Shown: piece by piece, positions 1 through 6,109 of the stretch | How the letters are laid out: each line of letters begins with the position of its first letter | Numbering within the stretch: the first letter of the stretch is position 1 | Source: Betaproteobacteria bacterium | GTDB lineage: Bacteria; Pseudomonadota; Gammaproteobacteria; Burkholderiales; SG8-39 | Assembly: GCA_019237595.1 (NCBI GenBank) | Contig: JAFAGU010000016.1 | Coordinates: 1-7,476, forward strand | Length of the DNA stretch: 7,476 nucleotides | Direction: 5' to 3' | The notes under the pieces: model-generated | What the model saw: only the letters and a program-made list of their open reading frames with translations | What the model was told of the DNA's origin: nothing | Database searches by the model: none | Position numbers and translations under genes: made by a program

Positions 1-18
1 GCCCCGGAGAAGATGTAA
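1..18 (+). CDS. argS: Arginyl-tRNA synthetase, last five codons (partial)
   Basis: The first 18 bases read in frame as Ala-Pro-Glu-Lys-Met and then TAA. Many proteobacterial arginyl-tRNA synthetases end in a similar short tail with a terminal Met, and argS lies directly upstream of a SPOR-domain gene in many betaproteobacteria, so this is probably the 3' end of argS. The stop shares one base with the ATG of the next gene (TAATG), which suggests coupled translation. Five residues cannot prove identity, so the call rests mainly on known gene order; the sequence just left of the window would settle it. Confidence 0.5.
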   Translation, partial: APEKM

Positions 19-611
19 TGGCCAGAACCAGGACTCCACCCGCCACGCGCGGCCGCTCCGGCGGAGGATTCCTGCTCGGCATGTTCGTCGGCCTGCTCGT
101 GGGCCTCGCCGCCGCGCTCGCCGTCGCGTTCTACCTGAACAAGACGCCGATCCCATTCCTGAGCGCAAGCAAGGGGCGGCCGGCAGAAAAGGACGCGAAG
201 CTGCCGCCGATCGCCGGCATGCCGCAAGGGACGCCGGCCGGCACGCCGGAGAAGCCGAAGTTCGACTTCTACAAGATCCTTCCCGGGAGCGAGGAGCCGG
301 TGAGCGAGAAGGAGCTCCAGGCACGCGCGGCCGCCGCGAAGAAAGGCGGTCAACAGGAGCTCTCGAAGGACGTTTATTTCATCCAGGCAGGCTCGTTCCA
401 GAACCCGGCCGACGCGGACAACCAGAAGGCTCGCCTCGCGATCCTCGGGTTCGAATCGAGCGTCGAGCCCGCCAACCTCCCCGACAAGGGCACGTGGTAC
501 CGCGTGCGCATGGGGCCGTACACGAAAGTGGACGAGATCAACCGCGTGCGCCAGTCGCTCGCGCAGAACGGCATCGAGGCGAGCCTCGTGAAGATCAAGG
601 AGCAGCAGTGA
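18..611 (+). CDS. Membrane-anchored SPOR-domain protein (FtsN-like)
   Basis: This 197-residue protein has the plan of an FtsN-like cell-envelope protein. A short basic N-terminus (1-16) is followed by one Gly/Ala/Leu-rich membrane segment (about 17-40), a Pro/Lys/Ala-rich linker (about 41-115) and a C-terminal SPOR domain (about 118-194). The linker carries FDFYKILPG (82-90), a segment I associate with betaproteobacterial members. The SPOR domain shows YFIQAGSF near 120-127 and YRVRMGPY near 161-168, the usual repeated half-motifs. SPOR domains bind peptidoglycan stripped of stem peptides, often at the division septum, so the protein should be anchored in the inner membrane with its domain in the periplasm. 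GGAGAAG at 6-12 is a good ribosome binding site 5 bases before the ATG. It overlaps the preceding stop by 1 base and the following dsbA by 4. A true FtsN role in division is inferred; DedD-like function is possible. Confidence 0.88.
   Translation: MARTRTPPATRGRSGGGFLLGMFVGLLVGLAAALAVAFYLNKTPIPFLSASKGRPAEKDAKLPPIAGMPQGTPAGTPEKPKFDFYKILPGSEEPVSEKELQARAAAAKKGGQQELSKDVYFIQAGSFQNPADADNQKARLAILGFESSVEPANLPDKGTWYRVRMGPYTKVDEINRVRQSLAQNGIEASLVKIKEQQ
597..602 (+). promoter_or_regulatory. Shine-Dalgarno site that fixes the GTG start of dsbA
   Basis: AAGGAG lies inside the end of the SPOR gene, 5 bases before the GTG at 608. It supports that GTG rather than the in-frame ATG at 494. Translation from 494 would add 38 residues unlike any signal peptide, all read in a shifted frame of the SPOR gene. 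Confidence 0.75.
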
Positions 612-1243
612 CGACGAATTTCAAGCGACGCATCCTCCTCGCCGCGCTCGCGGCCATCCCCTTCCGCGCGCAGCTTGCGCGCGCCCAGGCCGGAAGCTTC
701 ACGGAGCTGAAGCCGCCCCAGCCGGTGGAGACGGGGAACAAGATCGAGGTGGTCGAGTTTTTCTGGTACGGATGCCCGCACTGCTACAACCTCGAGCCCC
801 TTCTCGAGACGTGGCTGAAGAAGCAGCCGCCCGACGTGGAGTTCCGGCGCATCCCGGCCGTTTTCAACGAGCGCTGGGCACTCGATGCGGGGATGTTCTT
901 TACGCTCGAGGCGCTCGGCGTGCTCGAGAAGCTGCATCGCCCGCTCTTCGATGCGATCCATCGCGACCGCCTGCGGACCGACGACGTGGCGGCCCGCGAC
1001 CAGTGGCTGCAGAAGAACGGAGTGGACCCAAAGAAATTCGAGGACACGTTCCGCTCGTTCGGCGTGCAGAGCAAAGTAAAACGCGCCGCCCAGCAGACCA
1101 TCGCCTACAAGATCGACGGCACGCCGGCGATGGCGGTGCAGGGCCGCTACACGGTGAGCGTCGAGCAGGGGAACGGACAGGCCGGCATGCTCGCCGCCGT
1201 GGACCGGCTCGTCGATCAGGTCCGCAAGCGCAAGGCGGGCTAG
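608..1243 (+). CDS. dsbA: Thiol:disulfide interchange protein DsbA (CPHC type)
   Basis: Starting at GTG 608, this 211-residue protein is a periplasmic thiol oxidase of the DsbA family, which introduces disulfides into secreted proteins and is normally re-oxidised by DsbB. A basic start with KRR and a hydrophobic stretch forms a signal peptide, probably cleaved after ARAQA (Ala28). The thioredoxin fold follows, with FFWYGCPHCY: catalytic Cys56 and Cys59 around Pro-His, the classic DsbA pair. The helical insertion spans about 85-155. The cis-proline is Pro173 in GTPAM, so Thr precedes it instead of the Val of E. coli DsbA. The mature protein has no other cysteine. The start overlaps the SPOR stop as GTGA with a strong ribosome binding site, indicating one operon. 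The TAG stop lies inside a CTAG shared with the opposing rhodanese gene. The family is clear; the partner DsbB is not in the window. Confidence 0.93.
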   Translation: MTTNFKRRILLAALAAIPFRAQLARAQAGSFTELKPPQPVETGNKIEVVEFFWYGCPHCYNLEPLLETWLKKQPPDVEFRRIPAVFNERWALDAGMFFTLEALGVLEKLHRPLFDAIHRDRLRTDDVAARDQWLQKNGVDPKKFEDTFRSFGVQSKVKRAAQQTIAYKIDGTPAMAVQGRYTVSVEQGNGQAGMLAAVDRLVDQVRKRKAG

Positions 1244-1785
1244 CGCAGCTTCGCGACGCCGATGGGCTCTGCGAGCGCGCCGCCGCCTTGCCCCCACGAC
1301 TGGATGCCGCCGCGATACCAGAGCACCTGCGTGTAGCCCAGCCTCACGGCACGCAGCGCGGCGTTGTACGAAAGCCAGCATCGCGCACTCGCGCAGAAAA
1401 ATACGATCGGCCGCGCCCGGTCGCCCTTCGTGGCGGCCTGGAGAAAGCGCGCAAGCGCTGGCTGGATTGCGTCGTCGAAGCCCTGTCCCTCCCCCGCCCC
1501 GGGCACCCAGATCGCGCCCGGAATCGTCAAGTGGCGGTTTCCCTCGCCCAGCACGTCGAGAAGGATCGGCGCTTCGGCGCCACCGGCCTGCATCAGGCGC
1601 CGCAGGACGGCGGTGGAGATCGTCCGCGCACCGGGGATCTGGATCGGCGTCGGAGCGGCATGCTCTCCCGCTCGGAGCTCGCTCGTCGCCGGCACGCCGA
1701 GATCTTCGTCCTCGCTCACCTGCGCCTGCGTCGCCGTACCGACGAACAGGACGCATAGCGCGGGGAGCAGAACGGCCGGGCGCAC
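1240..1785 (-). CDS. Secreted rhodanese-like protein with a C-x4-C-W loop
   Basis: This 181-residue protein begins with a GTG codon and a signal peptide (1-21, probable cut after Ala21), so it should act in the periplasm. A single rhodanese-like domain covers about 55-170: ILLDVLGE (74-81) is the usual LxDVR-like strand, IPGAIWVPGA resembles the IPGA motif, and the active loop is C131-A-S-A-R-C136-W137, followed by NAALRAVRLGY and a GGIQSW ending. Ordinary rhodaneses have C-x4-R; here Cys replaces the sixth-position Arg. It resembles rhodanese proteins with a Cys-Trp motif described near PQQ-dependent catabolic enzymes (the 'CXXCW' group), but no PQQ gene is nearby and membership is uncertain. 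Cys131 and Cys136 are the only cysteines of the mature protein. No good ribosome binding site precedes the GTG. It lies antisense between two dsbA genes. Sulfurtransferase activity is inferred; a thiol redox role is an alternative. Confidence 0.8.
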   Translation of the reverse strand: MRPAVLLPALCVLFVGTATQAQVSEDEDLGVPATSELRAGEHAAPTPIQIPGARTISTAVLRRLMQAGGAEAPILLDVLGEGNRHLTIPGAIWVPGAGEGQGFDDAIQPALARFLQAATKGDRARPIVFFCASARCWLSYNAALRAVRLGYTQVLWYRGGIQSWGQGGGALAEPIGVAKLR

Positions 1786-1843
1786 AATCCGAGGCTATCA
1801 CGGTAGACTGGAGTGAAATCCCAACGGGAAGGGACCCCGACCG
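1786..1843. promoter_or_regulatory. Divergent intergenic region between rhodanese and second dsbA
   Basis: These 58 bases separate two divergent genes and must hold or lie near both promoters. On the plus strand TAGACT (1804-1809) is a fair -10 candidate, but no convincing -35 box lies 16-18 bases before it. GGGAAGGGA (1826-1834) is a clear ribosome binding site 9 bases before the ATG at 1844. On the minus strand I see no convincing promoter or ribosome binding site for the rhodanese GTG. No inverted repeat stands out as an operator. Confidence 0.4.
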
Positions 1844-2491
1844 ATGAAGAGCCTGCCCCGCCGCGCCGTGCTCGCGGCCCTTGCGTGGTCCCTTGCGGGC
1901 GGCGCAGCGCTGGCCCAGCAGCCCCCCATCTCGGGACGCGAGTTCGCCGAGCTATCGCCAGCGGTTCCAATCAACACCGGCGACCGGATCGAGGTCCTGG
2001 AGTTTTTCTACTACGGCTGCCCGGTCTGCTACGAGGCGCAGCCGCACATCGCCAAGTGGCTGATGCGGGCCGGGCCCGATATCGCGCTCATCCGCGTGCC
2101 CGCGGCATTTACGGAGAGCTCGGAGTCGTTCGCGAGGACCTTCTACACGTTGAGTGCGATGAACCAGATCGCGCGGCTGCACTGGCCGATCTACGACAAC
2201 CACCATTTCGACGGCCGGCAGTTGAACGAGGAAAAGAACATCGTCGAGTGGGTGGCTTCCAACGGCGTCGACAAGGACAAGTTCACGACGCTGTGGCATT
2301 CGCCGGAGATTGAGGCGCAGGTCGCTTCGGCGAAAAAGGCGCTCGACACCTACCAGGTCAAGGGCGTCCCGAGCTTCGTGGTCGACGGCAAGTACATCAC
2401 CTCCGCCAAGATGGCAGGGAGCACGCGCGAGATGGTCCGCGTGGTCGAATATCTCGTCGGGCGGGCCGCCGCCGAGCGCAAAAAGCAGTGA
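1844..2491 (+). CDS. dsbA: Second DsbA-type oxidoreductase (CPVC type)
   Basis: This 215-residue protein is a diverged paralogue of the CPHC protein encoded upstream; they align over most of their length with segments such as TGxxIEVxEFFxYGCPxCY in common. A basic start (KSLPRR) and hydrophobic core form a signal peptide, probably cut after Ala24. The active site is Cys59-Pro-Val-Cys62, lacking the His that helps make classic DsbA strongly oxidising. The cis-proline is Pro176, preceded by Val175 as in E. coli DsbA. There are no other cysteines. NGVDKDKF and the helical insertion match the first copy. It has its own ribosome binding site and probably its own promoter, being the first plus-strand gene after the rhodanese. 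Its stop overlaps the following SDR gene as GTGA. It is probably a periplasmic disulfide oxidoreductase; a narrower substrate range or a weaker oxidising power is inference. Confidence 0.9.
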   Translation: MKSLPRRAVLAALAWSLAGGAALAQQPPISGREFAELSPAVPINTGDRIEVLEFFYYGCPVCYEAQPHIAKWLMRAGPDIALIRVPAAFTESSESFARTFYTLSAMNQIARLHWPIYDNHHFDGRQLNEEKNIVEWVASNGVDKDKFTTLWHSPEIEAQVASAKKALDTYQVKGVPSFVVDGKYITSAKMAGSTREMVRVVEYLVGRAAAERKKQ

Positions 2492-3234
2492 AGGTCGTCA
2501 TTTCCGGCGCCTCGTCCGGGATCGGCGAGGCGCTGGCGCGCTACTACGACGAGCCCGGCAATGTGCTCGGCTTCATCGCGAGGCGCAATGTCGCCGGGAA
2601 CTTCCGATCGCAGGTTGCCGCATTTTCCGTCGACGTGACGGATGTCCCCGCGCTGGAAGCCGCTGCCAACGATTTCCTCGCGCGCTTCGGAGCGCCGGAC
2701 CTCGTCATCGCGAACGCGGGTATCGGCGTGGGCACGCACGGGGACGAGATCGCCGACGTGGAGAAGCTGCGCCGCATCCTCGAGGTCAACGTGACCGGCA
2801 TGGCCGCGACGCTCGCCGCATTCGCTCCCGCGATGCGCAAGGCGGGCGGCGGGACGCTTGTCGGCGTGGCGAGCGTCGCCGGGTTCCGGGGGTTGCCGGG
2901 GTCCGGCGCCTACTGCGCGTCGAAGTCGGCCGCCATAACCTGGCTCGAGAGCATGAGGGCGGAGCTGCACGGTAGTGGGGTGAGCGTCGTTTGCATCTGC
3001 CCAGGCTACATCGACACGCCGATGACGCAATCGAACCGCTATCCCATGCCGTTCCTGCTATCGCCGGATGAGTTTGCCCGCCGCATGGCGCGAGCAGTGC
3101 GCGCAAAGCGGCGCCTCGCAGTCATTCCCTGGCAGATGGCGCTGGCATCGGTGCTGCTGCGGCTCGTCCCCGGCTGGCTCTACGATCGGCTCGCCGCACG
3201 GGCGCCGCGCAAGCCGCGGGACGTGCCTATTTGA
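2488..3234 (+). CDS. Short-chain dehydrogenase/reductase (classical SDR)
   Basis: This 248-residue protein has all classical SDR landmarks: the cofactor loop S6-G-A-S-S-G-I-G13, acidic D49-V-T-D52, N76-A-G78, N101, catalytic Ser129, Tyr142 and Lys146 (Y-C-A-S-K) and P172-G173 after strand 6. Arg32 and Arg33 after the second strand favour NADP(H) over NAD(H), an inference. The tail (about 213-240) is hydrophobic then basic, with WQMALASVLLRL and LYDRLAARAPRK, as in SDRs that associate with membranes. The substrate cannot be read from sequence; an acyl or ketone reductase is possible. The start is GTG 2488, overlapping the stop of the second dsbA by 4 bases without a strong ribosome binding site, so translation is probably coupled. 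SDR genes of this kind often follow dsbA in betaproteobacteria, from memory. The 3' end overlaps the opposing phaC by 8 bases. Confidence 0.9.
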   Translation: MKVVISGASSGIGEALARYYDEPGNVLGFIARRNVAGNFRSQVAAFSVDVTDVPALEAAANDFLARFGAPDLVIANAGIGVGTHGDEIADVEKLRRILEVNVTGMAATLAAFAPAMRKAGGGTLVGVASVAGFRGLPGSGAYCASKSAAITWLESMRAELHGSGVSVVCICPGYIDTPMTQSNRYPMPFLLSPDEFARRMARAVRAKRRLAVIPWQMALASVLLRLVPGWLYDRLAARAPRKPRDVPI

Positions 3235-5053
3235 AGTCCTGCGGCGCCGCCGACTTCACCGCCGTGGCGCGCCCGAGCCGCAGCATCGCGTAGCTTCCCG
3301 GCGCAGCCTCGATCACTTTCAGCGAGCCCGAACCGGGCTTGCGCGCCGGAACCTTGAGCTCGCCCGCGTTCTGCTTCTCCATCCAGCGCTGCCAGTCTTC
3401 CCACCACGAGCCGGGATGCTGGGTCGCCGAGCCGAACCATTCGTCGGCCGTCGCGGGCAGCTTCTCGTTGGTCCAGTAATGATATTTCTTCGCCGACGGC
3501 GGGTTCACGATGCCCGCGATATGCCCGGAGCCTCCGAGCACGAAGCGCACGCGGCCCAGCGCCGCCGAGCCGAGATAGCGGGCTCCGACATACGTGGTCT
3601 TCCACGGCGCAATGTGGTCCTCGACCGTGGAAATGAAATAACAGGGGAGCTCGACCTTTGAGAGATCGATCGGAACGCCCGAGAGCGTGATGCCGCCCGG
3701 CACGCCCAGCAGGTTCCGGATGTACATGTTGCGAAGATAGAAGCTGTGCATGCGCGCCGGCATGCGAGTGGAATCGGAATTCCAGTACAGGAGGTCGAAC
3801 GGAAACGGATCCTTGCCGAGGAGATAGTTGTTCACGACGAAGGACCAGACGAGATCGTTCGCGCGAAGCAGGTTGAAGGTGCCGGCCATCTCGGAGCCCT
3901 CGAGGTAGCCGCGCTCGTTCATCTTGCGCTCGAGGTTCTCGACCTGCGCCTCGTCGATGAAGACGCCGAGCTCCCCCGGCTTCGAGAAGTCCAGCAAGCT
4001 CACGAAGAACGTCGCGCTCGACACTCGATTGGCCTGATTCGTTTGCTTCAGGTATGCGAGTGCCGCACCGAGCAGCGTGCCGCCGAGGCAGTAGCCGATG
4101 AAATTGACCGAGCGCTCGCCGGTCGCGCGCTCGACCGCCTCGAGCGCGCCGAGCGCGCCCTCCTGCAGGTAGTCGTCGAATCCCTTCTGTGCCAGGCGCG
4201 CATCGGGGTTCACCCACGAGACGACGAAGACCGTGTGTCCCTGGTCGAGCGCCCAGCGGATGAAGGAGTTCTTCTCGCGCAGGTCGAGGATGTAGTACTT
4301 GTTGATCCAGGGCGGGATGATGACGAGCGGCCGCTTGAAAACCTCGGCGGTCGTGGGCTCGTACTGGATGAGCTGCATGAGGTCGTTCTGGTAGACGACC
4401 TTCCCGGGCGTGGTGGCGACGTTCCTGCCGAGCTCGAACGCCGTTTCGTCCGTCATGGAGATGCGCAGCTCCCCGCCGCCCTTCTCGATGTCGGAAAGGA
4501 GGTTGTTAAGCCCGCGCACGAGGTTCTGGCCGCCGGTGTTCAGCGTCTCTTTCAGCACCTGCGGGTTCGTGACGAGGAAGTTGGACGGCGAGAGCGCATC
4601 GACGTACTGGCGCGTGAAGAACGCGACCTTCTTTTCCGATTCCGGGGGCAGCCCCTCCACCTCGGACACGGCGTGCTGGATGTGGCGGGCGGCGAGGAGG
4701 TAGGACTGCTTGAGGTAGTCGAAGAGGAAGTTCTTCGACCAGTCCTCGTCCTTGAAGCGGCCGTCGGACTTCGCCGGCTCGGCGACCGGCTCGGCCGGCA
4801 TGCCGAGCATCTTCAGCCACGTGGACTGCCATAGCCGCATGGAGTCCACCCACCAGTTGATCGACACGCTCGCGACGAGGCTCGGATCCGACGCCATGCG
4901 CGCGTAGAGGTCCATGAACGCCTTGGCAATGCCCATCTCGTCCCGCATCGCGGACGAGAGGTTCAGCGCCTGCTTCTGCGCGAACTCGCCGAGGATCTTC
5001 GACGAGCGCTCGGCCACGTCCTGGAAAATCTTGGTCTGGTCTGCCTGGTTCAT
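3227..5053 (-). CDS. phaC: Class I poly(3-hydroxyalkanoate) synthase
   Basis: This 608-residue protein polymerises (R)-3-hydroxyacyl-CoA, usually 3-hydroxybutyryl-CoA, into intracellular polyester granules. The N-terminal PhaC domain covers about 1-230, with conserved NFLVTNPQVLKETL-like sequence near 158-171. The alpha/beta hydrolase domain follows: PPWINKYYILDL (247-258), lipase-like box G320-Y-C322-L-G-G325 with nucleophile Cys322, YWNSD (423-427), Asp479 in VEDH and His511 in GSGHIAG. These correspond to Cys319, Asp480 and His508 of the Cupriavidus necator enzyme. Length and single-subunit form fit class I; no phaE or phaR subunit gene is adjacent. The ATG overlaps the TGA of the upstream hydrolase (ATGA), with only a poorly spaced AAGG before it, so it likely depends on coupled translation. 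No phaA or phaB is in the window, so the monomer supply is encoded elsewhere. The stop overlaps the SDR end. Confidence 0.96.
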   Translation of the reverse strand: MNQADQTKIFQDVAERSSKILGEFAQKQALNLSSAMRDEMGIAKAFMDLYARMASDPSLVASVSINWWVDSMRLWQSTWLKMLGMPAEPVAEPAKSDGRFKDEDWSKNFLFDYLKQSYLLAARHIQHAVSEVEGLPPESEKKVAFFTRQYVDALSPSNFLVTNPQVLKETLNTGGQNLVRGLNNLLSDIEKGGGELRISMTDETAFELGRNVATTPGKVVYQNDLMQLIQYEPTTAEVFKRPLVIIPPWINKYYILDLREKNSFIRWALDQGHTVFVVSWVNPDARLAQKGFDDYLQEGALGALEAVERATGERSVNFIGYCLGGTLLGAALAYLKQTNQANRVSSATFFVSLLDFSKPGELGVFIDEAQVENLERKMNERGYLEGSEMAGTFNLLRANDLVWSFVVNNYLLGKDPFPFDLLYWNSDSTRMPARMHSFYLRNMYIRNLLGVPGGITLSGVPIDLSKVELPCYFISTVEDHIAPWKTTYVGARYLGSAALGRVRFVLGGSGHIAGIVNPPSAKKYHYWTNEKLPATADEWFGSATQHPGSWWEDWQRWMEKQNAGELKVPARKPGSGSLKVIEAAPGSYAMLRLGRATAVKSAAPQDFK

Positions 5054-6090
5054 GCCTTAGCGTAGCGCACCACCCCATCCTTGCCTTCGAGGCGTCGGGC
5101 GCGGCCCGCATAGTACAGGTAGTGCAGGTGGGCGATGGCCTCCCCCATGGCAAAGAAGGTCTGGTGGACGTCGAGGGACCTTCGGAAGAGGACTGGCAGG
5201 AGCTCCCCGGCGCTCGCGGGCTTCGCCTCCAGGGCGGAAAGAAGCTCGCCGAAGCGATCGTCGTGGTGGCGCTCGAGCTCCGCCACGCGCAGGTGCGCCC
5301 CCCGAAACGGCTTCCCGTGCGAGGGCAGGACCAGCAGGTCGGCGGGAAGCTCGCGGTAACGGGCGATCGACTGGAGGAAGAGCCGCAGGGGGTCGCCTTC
5401 GGGATCGACCGACCAGACGCTCACGTTCGTCGAGATGGTGGAAAGGAGCATGTCGCCGGCGATCAGGACCCCGAGCTCCTCGCAATAGAGCGACATGTGC
5501 TCCGGCGCGTGCCCGTAGCCCACCATGACGCGCCACTCGCGAGCGCCGATGGCGATGCGATCCCCATCGATCACGCGGCGATAGGACTGCGGGAAGTCCG
5601 GTACGAACGCGGCGTAGCGGTTTCTCCCGCTCACCATCGCGCCCAGGCGCGCTTCATCGAGGCCGTTGCGGCGAAACACCTCGAGCACCGCGTCGCTCGT
5701 GTAGCCGGCAGAGCTTGCGCGCACGGCATGCGCGGTCAGGTATTCCCCCTGCGTCATCCAGACTTGCACGCCGAAGCGCTCGCAGAGCCAGCCGGCGTTG
5801 CCGGCGTGGTCGGGGTGGTAGTGCGTCACCACGATCCGCTTCAATGAGAAAGCTTTCCCCATGAAAGCGAAGACGCGGTCCCACAGCTCCCTCGTGGTGG
5901 CATTGCCGATCCCCGTGTCGACGATCGTCCATCCGTCCTCGTCCTCGAGGAGCCACAGGTTGATGTGGTCGAGCTGGAACGGAAGCGGCATGCGAAGCCA
6001 ATGCACGCCTTGCGCCACGCGCAGCGCCGTTCCAGGCGCGGGCGGATCGGGAAAGGGATAGTCGAGCGAAGGCTTCGCCGAGGAGGACAT
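5050..6090 (-). CDS. Metallo-beta-lactamase-fold hydrolase
   Basis: From the ATG at 6090 this is a 346-residue cytoplasmic protein with no signal peptide. The metal ligands of the MBL fold are all visible: H90-Y-H92-P-D94-H95 in THYHPDHAG, His194 in GYGHAPEH, Asp213 in AGD and His258 in SHG, so two metal ions are expected. VDTGIGN (58-63) is the usual strand before the motif. The C-terminal part (about 265-346) is helical, with HLHYLYYAGRARR near 321-333, as in longer glyoxalase II/LACTB2-like members. The substrate is unknown; a thioester or ester of an acyl-CoA intermediate is a guess from the neighbours, phaC and isovaleryl-CoA dehydrogenase. The reading frame is open upstream to 6189, but the Met at 6090 begins MSSSAKPSLDYPFPDPPAPG, which looks like a native start; the ATG at 6111 is an alternative that would overlap the regulator's ATG. 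Neither has a strong ribosome binding site. It is coupled to phaC by ATGA. Confidence 0.87.
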   Translation of the reverse strand: MSSSAKPSLDYPFPDPPAPGTALRVAQGVHWLRMPLPFQLDHINLWLLEDEDGWTIVDTGIGNATTRELWDRVFAFMGKAFSLKRIVVTHYHPDHAGNAGWLCERFGVQVWMTQGEYLTAHAVRASSAGYTSDAVLEVFRRNGLDEARLGAMVSGRNRYAAFVPDFPQSYRRVIDGDRIAIGAREWRVMVGYGHAPEHMSLYCEELGVLIAGDMLLSTISTNVSVWSVDPEGDPLRLFLQSIARYRELPADLLVLPSHGKPFRGAHLRVAELERHHDDRFGELLSALEAKPASAGELLPVLFRRSLDVHQTFFAMGEAIAHLHYLYYAGRARRLEGKDGVVRYAKA

Positions 6091-6109
6091 CGGATAAACT
6101 AAACCTACC
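6091..6109. promoter_or_regulatory. 19-base divergent start region (hydrolase / regulator)
   Basis: Only 19 bases separate the two start codons, and the stretch is AT-rich against its surroundings. On the plus strand TAAACT (6095-6100) is a possible -10 box 9 bases before the regulator's ATG, and on the minus strand TAGTTT (6101-6096) is a possible -10 box 5 bases before the hydrolase ATG. If real, both transcripts would start at or next to their ATG, which fits the absence of ribosome binding sites. No -35 box is clear on either strand, and no copy of the 6523 palindrome is present here. Confidence 0.35.

Noticed and set aside
494..607. ATG at 494 as the start of the first dsbA
   Set aside because: The extra 38 residues are Arg-rich, lie in a shifted frame of the SPOR domain, and would bury the signal peptide; GTG 608 has a perfect ribosome binding site.
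1240..1785. Rhodanese as a lipoprotein because of Cys11
   Set aside because: The residues before Cys11 (Pro-Ala-Leu) do not form a lipobox, and Cys11 lies in the middle of the hydrophobic core.
374..1801. Long minus-strand open frame (475 codons) across SPOR, dsbA and rhodanese genes
   Set aside because: It is Arg/Ala-rich with no recognisable domain, runs antisense to well-supported genes, and is a different frame from the rhodanese. Typical of GC-rich DNA.
3746..4834. Plus-strand open frame of 362 codons inside phaC
   Set aside because: It is antisense to strongly conserved phaC codons, has a low-complexity Leu/Glu/Arg/Val composition and no domain or ribosome binding site.
5848..5857. 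GAAAGCTTTC palindrome in the hydrolase gene
   Set aside because: A short palindrome within coding sequence, not near any start; chance is sufficient.
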